A stretch of 8,128 bases of DNA from Actinomycetes bacterium (GTDB lineage: Bacteria > Actinomycetota > Actinomycetes > Propionibacteriales > Propionibacteriaceae): positions 1 through 8,128 of the forward strand of contig JAEZGC010000297.1 of the NCBI GenBank assembly GCA_023437345.1, given 5' to 3'. Shown piece after piece: positions 1 through 6,163 of this stretch; within the stretch, counting starts at the first letter, position 1; every line of letters begins with the position of its first letter. The notes under the pieces are model-generated. The model was not told where the DNA came from. It was given only the letters and a program-made list of their open reading frames with translations, and made no database searches. A program made the position numbers and the translations under genes.

Positions 1-117
1 GGCCCGGCAGCGCCGCACATCGGACGACAAGCCACCACCAGGAAGACGACCAACGTCCCCCGGGCGAAGCAGCGAAGAAAGGAGCGAACGCTACCGGACC
101 TCTCCTGAGGGTATTGA
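1..117. other. Unassigned sequence left of the truncated IS3 orfA
   Basis: This stretch follows the point where the minus-strand IS3 orfA stops resembling its family. It should have held the end of orfA and the start of orfB, but no OrfB-like translation is visible in any minus frame. Plus-strand frame 1 is open from the left edge to a TGA at 106-108 and gives a short basic tail (RKTTNVPRAKQRRKERTLPD). That could be the end of a gene lying to the left, but 35 open codons mean little at this GC content. I assign no function; it is probably the flank of a deletion or of another insertion. Confidence 0.3.
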
Positions 118-414
118 CGCGAAGAAACTCGACGCCGCCAGCAGGATCTCGTTGGCCCGCTTCAACTCGCGGTTCTCCTGCTCCAACGCCTTGATCCTGG
201 CCGCGTCAGCTGTCGTCGTCCCGGGCCGCTCCCCGGCATCGATCGCGGCCTGCTTGCACCAGCCCCGCAACGTGTCCGGGTTCACCCCGACCCGTTGACC
301 GATCCGGATCACCGCCTGGTTCAGCGACAGTTCCGGATCCTCCTTCCGAGCCTCGGCAACAAGCCGCATCGCACGCTCACGAAGCTCCTGCGGATACTTC
401 CTCGGTGCTGGCAT
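91..414 (-). CDS. IS3-family transposase OrfA, 3'-altered remnant
   Basis: This is the DNA-binding OrfA subunit of an IS3-family insertion sequence, normally fused to the DDE catalytic OrfB by a -1 frameshift. The N-terminus (MPAPRKYPQELRERAMRLV) and a helix-turn-helix at about residues 29-54 (NQAVIRIGQRVGVNPDTLRG) would bind the terminal repeats. A leucine-zipper-like coiled coil follows at about 73-95 (ALEQENRELKRANEILLAAS). The ATG at 414 is supported by an AAAGGA ribosome site at 422-427 with a 7-base spacer. Family resemblance ends at the FFA of residue 99 (position 118). The next eight residues (SIPSGEVR) and stop do not match the usual OrfA end, and no OrfB follows, so the element is incomplete and should not transpose by itself. 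The 107-residue length looks near normal only by chance readthrough. Confidence 0.85.
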   Translation of the reverse strand: MPAPRKYPQELRERAMRLVAEARKEDPELSLNQAVIRIGQRVGVNPDTLRGWCKQAAIDAGERPGTTTADAARIKALEQENRELKRANEILLAASSFFASIPSGEVR

Positions 415-473
415 GGTCTGATCCTTTCGTGGAATCAGACCCTCTATGAGACCCGGGTCGGTTCAAGTTGACA
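118..473 (-). mobile_element. Truncated IS3-family element, left end plus most of orfA
   Basis: The recognisable part runs from the left terminus to orfA residue 99. On the minus strand the terminus reads as a TG-starting end, either TGAACCGACCCGGG from position 465 or TGTCAACTTGAACCG from position 473. IS3 elements begin with TG and end with CA, so both fit and I cannot choose between them. About 50-60 bases separate the end from the orfA start, normal for the family. The right terminus, orfB and target duplication are missing. The left end lies within a second IS3-type orfA, which suggests insertion of one element into another before the right side was lost. Confidence 0.6.
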
Positions 474-535
474 TACTCACTGGCGACGCGGACAACGTCA
501 TCACGAAACTCCTTGGGATACGGCTTCTTCGACAC
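377..535 (-). pseudogene. Second IS3-type OrfA, interrupted after about 18 codons
   Basis: A GTG at 535, nine bases after a GGGAGG ribosome site (545-550), opens a frame reading VSKKPYPKEFRDDVVRVA. This is the conserved start of a different actinobacterial IS3-family OrfA. Family resemblance stops at position 482. The next residues (SEYVNLNRPG) come from bases at the junction and from the left terminus of the inserted element, and the frame then runs through that element to a stop at 377. An ATG at 544 is an alternative start but sits directly against the ribosome site. The rest of this orfA is not seen in the window. The fragment can only encode a nonsense peptide; it marks the insertion point. 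Confidence 0.65.
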
Positions 536-673
536 GGTGGACATCCTCCCAGCCCACCCCCGAAGGCTAGGCAGATCAGTTGTCACCTATCCGTGCAGCA
601 GACCCTAGTGGGATCAGTGCCACCGGTGGGGACCACCACTCGTCTGTTCCTCATGCATGCCAAGCCTGCGCCC
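536..673. other. Spacer between IS remnant and the restriction gene 3' end
   Basis: No gene is visible here. On the minus strand, the part nearest the OrfA remnant probably includes that element's left terminus; a TG-starting candidate is TGACAACTGATCTGCC from about position 581. Next to the restriction gene is a 10-bp palindrome, CCACCGGTGG, at 620-629, overlapping a short GGTGG/CCACC stem at 625-637. Either could end transcription of the minus-strand restriction gene (stop at 674-676), but neither is followed by a T run, so this is weak. Confidence 0.3.
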
Positions 674-3600
674 TCAGCCAATGGCGAGTGCTGTCTCGGA
701 GTACAGGTCTGGCGGCATAGCGTGGGCAAGCCTCCAGGTGATGGCGATGGGTCGATCGCCGGTGTGTGACACGTGGCTGGCTGCTCCGAGGTAGGTGTAG
801 GGGGCTGTTCCGAACTCGTTCTTGCGCTCCTTGCGGACGAACAGGAGGACCGTGCTGCCGCCGTTGATGTAGCGCTGACCCGTCTCCGACGCGACCGACG
901 TGGTGGATTGCGACTCCCAGTGGAAGAGGGTAGGGCTGAGCGGGTAGTCCCGGTACATCGTGCTGGGTGAGTACTCCGCCTCCGACTTGTGCAGAGTGAT
1001 GAAGAACGCGTCGATGATGCGGCCGTTCACGGTGGCCTTGAGAACGCCCTCGCGAAACTGGCTTGGAGGCCGGTTGATGTCGGCGTGTCCCAAGGCCGCC
1101 AGGATCTCCTCCCGCTGGTAGCTGGCGTGCAGGGCCAGCGGTAGACCAGCCGGCGTGTCGTCAGCTCGCGTCATTCGACGGGTGTCAGCGAAGGCGAGCT
1201 CCACTACCAGCTGCATCTCTTCGCGAGCCTCCCCGTGCTCAGCTATCGCTCGCCAGCCGTGGTTGAAGTCCGGGTGTCCACCACCGTTGGGCCACAACGT
1301 GAAGAACAGCATCCTCGCGAACGGATCACCCGAGTCAGGGGGCTGCGCACCTGACAGCAACCGCCGATAGGCCTCAGCCCGCCCGGGATCATCTACGTGG
1401 GTGAGCGCGCGGACACGCCTCAGGAGTGAACCCTCCCCGGGGCCGGCGTCTCCTAGCACGCCGGCCTGCCGGCGCAGGGTCGTCCAAGACCGATCATTGC
1501 GGATGACCTGCGAGAGTTCGGCCCCGCTGTCGGACAAGAAGCGGCGCAGATTGTCGGTGGGATGGGCCTGCAGCTCGCGGATCAGCATGTCCCACCGGAG
1601 GCGTAGATGTTGGCGCACACTTGCGAGGACGGTTGCCTGCGCTACCTGATCGAGGATGATCTGGCATCCGGACGGCAGGAACGGGAATCCGCGTTCGACG
1701 TCGCGCTCCAGGCCCTTCCGTGTCGCTCCAGTGAGGGCGCGGTACCGAAGGTCCAACCGGAACTCGGAACGGTTGTTGCCGACGAAGTCCAGGATGGTCA
1801 ACACGTCCTTGTCGGGTGCCAGCCTTAGCCCACGGCCCAGCTGCTGCAGAAAGAGAGTGGGACTTTCCGTCGGGCGCAGGAACAGCAAGGTGTCGACCAC
1901 CGGGATGTCAATGCCTTCATTGAGCAGATCAGCCGCGAAGATAGCGTTGAGGCGCCCGGAGCGGAGGTCCGCTAGCGCCTGACTTCGTTCATCCCTCGGT
2001 GTCTGTCCACTGATGGCGAGGGCGGCGATGCCAGCTCGGCTGAAGACATCTGCCATGTATCGGGCGTGGTCCACGCTGACGCAGAACCCCAGAGCGCGCA
2101 TGCGGTCGGGGTCGCTGATCTTGTCGCGCACCTCCTTCACGACGATGGCCGCTCGAGCGTCGTTCCCGGTGTACAGCCGGGACAGCGTGCCCTCGTCGTA
2201 CCGCCCCCGGCTCCACGGGACCGCGGAGAGATCGGTGTTGTCGCTGATCCCGAAGTAGTGGAACGGGCTGAGCAGCCCTTGGTTGATTGCGTCCCAGATT
2301 CGAAGCTCGGCCGCGGTGCGGCCGTCGAACAACAGGCGGACGTCGGTGCCGTCACCGCGCTCGGGCGTGGCAGTGAGGCCCAGCAACTCGCAGGGCTGGA
2401 GGTGATCGAGGAGGCGCTTGTAGGTGGGGGCCTCGGCGTGGTGGAACTCATCCACCACAACTACGTCGAAGTGGTCCGCCGGAATGTTCTCGACCCCGTA
2501 CTGGCTCAGGGCCTGAACGCTCGCGAACACGTGATGCCACCTCTCCGGGCGGTCGCCGTCTACATAGAGTTCGCCAAAGCTCGCATCGGCCAGAGCCTCC
2601 CGATAGGTGCGCAGAGATTGCTGGAGGATCTCTCGGCGATGTGCGACGAACAGCAAGTTCGGCTGCTCGGTGCTGGCGCGCGCGAGGCTGCGAAAATCGA
2701 GAGCGGCCATCACGGTCTTGCCGGTACCCGTCGCGGCAACGACCAGGTTGCGGTGCCGATTGTGATTGGTTCGCTCGGACTCCAGCGCCTCCAGTATCGC
2801 TTGTTGGTAGGGGTACGGACGGAGCTCCAGGCCCGAAATGTGGACGACGGTCGACCCCCTGCGCTCGCCTCGGGCGGCGGCGAGGGCATCGTCCAGTCGG
2901 TCGCGATCGGAGTCGGGGTCGTATCCTCCAAAGGCGTCGGAATTCCAGTACGTGTCGAATGTGGCGAGGAACTTGTCGAGGAGATTGGGCGTCCCAACCC
3001 GCGAGAGCCTGACGTTCCACTCAATGCCATCGAGAAGGGCGGCTCTGGATAGGTTTGAGGAGCCGATGTACGCGGTGTCGAAGCCGGTCCGGCGTCGGAA
3101 CAGCCATGCCTTGGCGTGGAGTCTCGTGCGTCTGGCGTCGTACTGAACCTTGACCTCGGCCCCGTAGTCGCGGACGAGTCGGTCGAGCGCAGCGCGCTCG
3201 GTGCCACCAAGGTAGGTGGTGGTCACGACGCGGAACGCCACACCTCGGTCTCGCGCGTCGCGCAACTCGGCCTCCAGCAGCCGCAAGCCGGGCCACATCA
3301 CGAACGCACACAACAGGTCGACCTCGTCGCTGGTGGCCAGCTCATGTCGAAGCTCCGATCCGACTGTCGGCTCGCCTGGAGCGTTTGTCAGCAACGCTGC
3401 CTCGGACAACGGCGTCGACGGCCGCCGGCCGACATCGAAAGCGATCCGCCCGGGACCGGGCGGTGAGCTGAGGCTGAGCAGTTGCCGCAGCCCGCCTACC
3501 GGTGCCTCATCAGGAGCTTCGAGAAGCTGAAGCAGGTCGTGGGCGAGGGCAAGTCGGTCCTCCGGCGCCTTGCGGGCGAGGGCGCGTATGAGAGCGTCAG

Positions 3601-3751
3601 AAAGGTGATCGGCGAGCACGTGTGGCTGGTCGGCGTCGTCCACGTGAGCGATGTCGTGCCTCAGCTCGGTTCGACGCTCGAGTTCGCGCAGCAGCCTGCT
3701 ACTCACGACGGATTCGTACAGACCCTCTGGGTAGTCGCTGACGCTTGACAC
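674..3751 (-). CDS. SauUSI-like type IV restriction enzyme (PLD nuclease, SF2 helicase, DUF3427)
   Basis: This is probably an ATP-dependent nuclease-translocase that cuts foreign DNA carrying modified cytosine. Residues 1-110 are a helical N-terminal region. Residues 125-270 form one PLD nuclease unit with H212 and K214 of HxK, then D225 and GSSN at 230-233; single-HKD nucleases generally act as dimers. The SF2 motor follows: YPYQQ (about 313-317), Walker A AATGTGKT (339-346), DEFH (434-437), TAT (460-462), NEGIDIP (611-617) and QQLGRGLR (636-643). Residues 690-1025 match DUF3427, with the Y-D-FHWESQS core at 933-949. The same domain order occurs in S. aureus SauUSI (about 950 residues), whose DUF3427 is the proposed modified-base reader. 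No methyltransferase lies nearby, consistent with type IV. The GTG at 3751 is the first usable in-frame start after an upstream TGA; its ribosome site is weak. All key motifs are intact. A general repair helicase-nuclease is the main alternative. Confidence 0.85.
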   Translation of the reverse strand: MSSVSDYPEGLYESVVSSRLLRELERRTELRHDIAHVDDADQPHVLADHLSDALIRALARKAPEDRLALAHDLLQLLEAPDEAPVGGLRQLLSLSSPPGPGRIAFDVGRRPSTPLSEAALLTNAPGEPTVGSELRHELATSDEVDLLCAFVMWPGLRLLEAELRDARDRGVAFRVVTTTYLGGTERAALDRLVRDYGAEVKVQYDARRTRLHAKAWLFRRRTGFDTAYIGSSNLSRAALLDGIEWNVRLSRVGTPNLLDKFLATFDTYWNSDAFGGYDPDSDRDRLDDALAAARGERRGSTVVHISGLELRPYPYQQAILEALESERTNHNRHRNLVVAATGTGKTVMAALDFRSLARASTEQPNLLFVAHRREILQQSLRTYREALADASFGELYVDGDRPERWHHVFASVQALSQYGVENIPADHFDVVVVDEFHHAEAPTYKRLLDHLQPCELLGLTATPERGDGTDVRLLFDGRTAAELRIWDAINQGLLSPFHYFGISDNTDLSAVPWSRGRYDEGTLSRLYTGNDARAAIVVKEVRDKISDPDRMRALGFCVSVDHARYMADVFSRAGIAALAISGQTPRDERSQALADLRSGRLNAIFAADLLNEGIDIPVVDTLLFLRPTESPTLFLQQLGRGLRLAPDKDVLTILDFVGNNRSEFRLDLRYRALTGATRKGLERDVERGFPFLPSGCQIILDQVAQATVLASVRQHLRLRWDMLIRELQAHPTDNLRRFLSDSGAELSQVIRNDRSWTTLRRQAGVLGDAGPGEGSLLRRVRALTHVDDPGRAEAYRRLLSGAQPPDSGDPFARMLFFTLWPNGGGHPDFNHGWRAIAEHGEAREEMQLVVELAFADTRRMTRADDTPAGLPLALHASYQREEILAALGHADINRPPSQFREGVLKATVNGRIIDAFFITLHKSEAEYSPSTMYRDYPLSPTLFHWESQSTTSVASETGQRYINGGSTVLLFVRKERKNEFGTAPYTYLGAASHVSHTGDRPIAITWRLAHAMPPDLYSETALAIG

Positions 3752-3980
3752 CAGGACAGCATGGCATCACGGCCCGGCCCCCCGGGTCGTCGCCCTGAAC
3801 AACGGCGATCAGGGAGGTGCGATCGCGTGGACACCTGCCCTTGACGAGCAAGGGGAGATCGGGGCTCATCCGACGGCAGCTGGACGGCCTCCGCCGAACC
3901 GCGCCAGGCGGGGCCATCAGCCGGCGGCCGTGTCACCCGCATGAGGTCTAGGAACGCGGCGGTGGGGTGGGCATGCTGGC
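3752..3980. promoter_or_regulatory. Divergent intergenic region, presumed promoters for restriction and NERD genes
   Basis: The restriction gene leaves leftward and the NERD gene rightward, so both promoters should lie here unless they are within coding DNA. I see no convincing -35/-10 pair on either strand. TTGACG at 3841-3846 (plus) has only a poor -10 partner. An imperfect inverted repeat lies near the middle: AGGG-A-GGTG at 3811-3819 pairs with CACC-TG-CCCT at 3832-3841, enclosing the palindrome GCGATCGC (3819-3826). It could be an operator shared by the two genes, but such repeats are common in GC-rich DNA. No tRNA or other gene is seen. Confidence 0.35.
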
Positions 3981-4907
3981 ATGGTGTCCACCCCAACCTC
4001 CGCTGCATCGAACGACTCGGTCGAATCCGACCCCGGGCTCCCGCGGCGGGGCACCCGCGGCTGGATGACCGACTCGGGTCTGGTCGTCGTCAAGTGGTCA
4101 AACTGGGGCAAGCACAGGCTGTACGTGCATACCGCCGACGATCAGCGGGTCGGCTGGCTTGATCTCGACACCGGGGAGCGAGCTCTCGACCTACCCGAGC
4201 TGGCGGACGCCTTTGAGAGCGCGCTCCGGGAGGCCGACTCGATCGGACACAAGGCGAGTGGTCCGCCCCGCCGGTCGCTCCGCGAACCGCTGGACGATCT
4301 CTCTGGCAGACGTCCGGGCGAGCACCTTGAGGCACATATCGCCGCGGCGGCTGCCGCCGGACTCGACCTGAGGCCCAGCAACCCCACGTTCTCTGGCAGG
4401 CGGGCGTACTCGAGCTGGGAGCTGGGAGTCCTGGGGGAGCAGCTGGTTGCGAAGGAGCTGGAGAAGCTCGTCGAGCTTGACTCGCGATGGGCCTTCCTGA
4501 ACTCGATCCCGGTAGGCAAGCACAAGTCAGACATCGACCATCTCGTCGTCGGCCCGGGCGGGGTCTTCACAGTGAATGCGAAGCATCACCATGGCGGCGA
4601 CGTGTGGGTCGGCGAGGATGCGTTCAACGTCAACGGTTCCTGGAAGCACTACATCGACGACAGCCGCAAGGAGCGGGGCCGTGCGAGTGACCTGCTGGCC
4701 GCGGCATTGGGCAGCGATGTTGCCATCACTGGGCTGGTAGTGGTGGTCGGGGTTGCGAAGCTCACGATCAAGGCGCAGCCTACGGACGTCCGGGTGCTTG
4801 ATGCGCCCGCGCTTGTGGATTTCCTCCTGACTCAGCCCATGGGCCTGGATGCCGACGGCGTGGCCCGCGTGCTCAGCGCTGCGCGGCAGAGGTGCACCTG
4901 GCAGTGA
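3981..4907 (+). CDS. NERD (nuclease-related) domain protein
   Basis: This is probably a cytoplasmic DNA-processing protein. The NERD domain is a distant relative of restriction-endonuclease-like folds and often occurs with helicases, kinases or defence genes. Residues 34-66 (GLVVVKWSNWGKHRLYVHT, then VGWLDLDTG) form a small conserved N-terminal module typical of actinobacterial NERD proteins. A linker spans about 70-145. The NERD core runs from about 146 to 265: GxLGEQLVAKEL (149-160, E153), DIDHLVVGPGGVF (184-196) and VNAKHHHGG (198-206). The usual E-x-K is N199-A-K201 here. No membrane segment or signal peptide is seen. The ATG at 3981 has only a G-rich upstream tract as a ribosome site. 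An ATG at 4065 (residue 29), just before the conserved module, is an equally good start, since the first 28 residues are low in complexity. Divergence from the restriction gene suggests co-regulation. Confidence 0.8.
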   Translation: MVSTPTSAASNDSVESDPGLPRRGTRGWMTDSGLVVVKWSNWGKHRLYVHTADDQRVGWLDLDTGERALDLPELADAFESALREADSIGHKASGPPRRSLREPLDDLSGRRPGEHLEAHIAAAAAAGLDLRPSNPTFSGRRAYSSWELGVLGEQLVAKELEKLVELDSRWAFLNSIPVGKHKSDIDHLVVGPGGVFTVNAKHHHGGDVWVGEDAFNVNGSWKHYIDDSRKERGRASDLLAAALGSDVAITGLVVVVGVAKLTIKAQPTDVRVLDAPALVDFLLTQPMGLDADGVARVLSAARQRCTWQ

Positions 4908-5027
4908 CGATGTGACGGCGAGAATGGCCGCGGCAGATCGATCGCGCGGTATCGCGTCACCCGTCCGGGCTGTCGCAGACCATTTCTACCCGAGAACCCT
5001 CCTGCGAACGGGCGTCGCAGGAGGACG
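4908..5027. other. Convergent intergenic spacer between NERD and RidA genes
   Basis: The NERD gene (plus) and the ridA-like gene (minus) end towards each other here. Apart from the hairpin near its right end, the spacer holds only small GC-rich palindromes, such as GATCGATC at 4936-4943. I see no gene, tRNA or attachment-site duplication. Confidence 0.5.
4998..5024. terminator. Perfect 10-bp hairpin, probable bidirectional terminator
   Basis: CCTCCTGCGA (4998-5007) and TCGCAGGAGG (5015-5024) are exact inverse complements around a 7-base loop (ACGGGCG). The structure sits 3 bases beyond the RidA stop codon and about 90 bases beyond the NERD stop, between convergent genes. Neither side has a clear T run, as is common for actinobacterial terminators. 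It probably ends both transcripts. Confidence 0.7.
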
Positions 5028-5441
5028 TCACCGGACGACGGCGGCCACCGCGCTGATCTCGACCAGCGCGCCCGGGACGCCGAGGCCGGCCACCCGGGCG
5101 GCGGTGACGAGGGCTGGCTGGTCGGACGCGAGTTCGGCAGCTATCGCGCCGTACCCAGCCTGGAGGTCGGCTCCGTCCACGAACAGGACGTTCCACTGCA
5201 CGACGTCAGCGATGGAGGCGCCGGCTGCCGCGAGCGCGGTCTTGGCGTTGGCCAACGCCTGGGCCGACTGGACGGCAACGTCGCCCTCGCCGATCAGCGA
5301 GCCGTCGGCTGCGACGGAGTTCTGGCCGCCGACGTAGATGGTGGTCGCGCCTGGCGGCACGACGGCGACGTGGCTGAAGGCGGGACTGTGAACCAGGCCA
5401 TCCGGGCGGATGCGTTCGATCTCCATGGTCCAGAGTCGCAT
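5028..5441 (-). CDS. RidA/YjgF/YER057c/UK114-family protein
   Basis: Members of this family are small trimeric cytoplasmic proteins. The archetype, RidA, hydrolyses reactive enamine/imine intermediates released by PLP enzymes; other subfamilies act in catabolic pathways or have unknown substrates. The 137-residue length is typical. Recognisable parts are the opening strand (SHVAVVPPGATTIYVGGQNS, residues 23-42), the helix with AxQALANAKTALAAAGAS (60-76), WNVLFVD (83-89), and the C-terminal segment with R116 and LVEISAVA (126-133). R116 is the likely counterpart of the arginine that defines the deaminase-active Rid subfamily; I could not align it rigorously. The ATG at 5441 has AGGAG at 5445-5449 but only a 3-base spacer. 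The ATG at 5426 lies 18 bases from that site, so the first is preferred. It lies 98 bases downstream of yesL and could be transcribed separately. Substrate unknown. Confidence 0.85.
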   Translation of the reverse strand: MRLWTMEIERIRPDGLVHSPAFSHVAVVPPGATTIYVGGQNSVAADGSLIGEGDVAVQSAQALANAKTALAAAGASIADVVQWNVLFVDGADLQAGYGAIAAELASDQPALVTAARVAGLGVPGALVEISAVAAVVR

Positions 5442-5539
5442 CCGCTCCTGACAAGTGAACAGAGGGTGCCGCCGGCCGCAGCTTCAGCAGGCTGCGGGCA
5501 ATCCCACGACAAGCGCCATCATCCCGGGCGACGGTGTCG
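5442..5539 (-). terminator. Gap between yesL and ridA-like gene with a weak hairpin
   Basis: Inside this 98-base gap, CCGCAGC (5476-5482) and GCTGCGG (5491-5497) form a perfect 7-bp stem with an 8-base loop, about 43 bases past the yesL stop. It may attenuate or end the lplB-lplC-yesL transcript before the RidA gene. There is no T run. I see no convincing promoter for the RidA gene, so readthrough from yesL remains possible. Confidence 0.35.
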
Positions 5540-6160
5540 TCAGTGACGAGCGACTGGCGCCGGTTGGGCCGGGGACAGGTACCCATTCTTGAGGAACACC
5601 CGCTCCAGGCGGTGCGCCCACGCCACCATGACGAGGACGGGGAGCACGAAGACCGCGGGGAAGTAGAACCACACCCCGGCGACCACTAGGCCGGCCCCCA
5701 CCAGGCAGAGCAGCGTGCTGCCGAGGCGGGTCAGGCCGAGCACCAGTCCGTTGCGCAGGTGGGCGCTGGTGGAGTTGGTGAACCGGGCGCAGAGCGGGAT
5801 GCACCAGCCGAACAGGCAGGTGAGTGCCAGGGCGCCGAGCAGCACGGGGACGGCCATCCCGGACAGGCTCGGCGCGGGGTCGAGCAGGAACGTCACCAGG
5901 ACCACCGTCCCCACCACGATGCCGAGCGCACCGATCAGGGACGCCTGCCTGGCGTTCGCCACCAGGGCCTTAAGGAAGTCGGTGGCGCTCACGTCCTCGT
6001 CGGCCACGAACCGCCGGCGCACCGTGTCGTAGAAGGCCGCCGTCGCCGCGCCCGCCGTCACCAGCGGAAGGCTGCACACCAGCCACAGCACGTTCAGGAG
6101 CAGGGCGGAACCAACCAGGTTGATCGCGCCGGGGAGGCGTCCCGAAGGGGCTGTCGCCAT
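5540..6160 (-). CDS. yesL: YesL-family (DUF624) integral membrane protein
   Basis: This is a small polytopic membrane protein of the DUF624 family. B. subtilis yesL, in the rhamnogalacturonan utilisation cluster, is the namesake. The family is recurrently coded beside LplB/LplC-type sugar permeases; its biochemical role is not established. The N-terminus carries the family signature LLLNVLWLVCSLPLVTAGAA (20-39), followed by TAAFYDTVRR. Likely membrane segments are at about 14-36, 74-94, 102-124 and 147-182 (one long or two short). A cytoplasmic loop (45-70) contains an acidic DEDV patch. At 206 residues it has normal length. The ATG at 6160 lies 3 bases after the lplC stop, and its AAGGAG ribosome site (6167-6172, spacer 6) is within the last lplC codons, so translation is probably coupled. 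Confidence 0.85.
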   Translation of the reverse strand: MATAPSGRLPGAINLVGSALLLNVLWLVCSLPLVTAGAATAAFYDTVRRRFVADEDVSATDFLKALVANARQASLIGALGIVVGTVVLVTFLLDPAPSLSGMAVPVLLGALALTCLFGWCIPLCARFTNSTSAHLRNGLVLGLTRLGSTLLCLVGAGLVVAGVWFYFPAVFVLPVLVMVAWAHRLERVFLKNGYLSPAQPAPVARH

Positions 6161-6163
6161 CGC

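Noticed and set aside
446..769. Plus-strand open frame across the IS remnant and the restriction gene 3' end
   Set aside because: It crosses two element boundaries and a gene end on the other strand, with no ribosome site and no recognisable protein pattern.
2066..3052. Plus-strand open frame of 328 codons antisense to the restriction gene
   Set aside because: It lies wholly within a gene with intact motifs, has no domain-like pattern, and reads as a GC-rich shadow frame.
3703..4008. Short minus-strand frames in the divergent gap
   Set aside because: They overlap the starts of both flanking genes, have poor ribosome sites and show no conserved features.
674..4907. BREX, DISARM, Gabija or Zorya-type multi-gene defence system
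   Set aside because: None of their marker genes (PglZ, methyltransferases, OLD-type ATPase, ZorAB) is present. The helicase architecture fits SauUSI, and the neighbour is only a NERD protein.
5424..5441. Internal ATG at 5426 as the RidA start
   Set aside because: The only ribosome site, AGGAG at 5445-5449, would be 18 bases away; the ATG at 5441 is closer, though its 3-base spacer is short.
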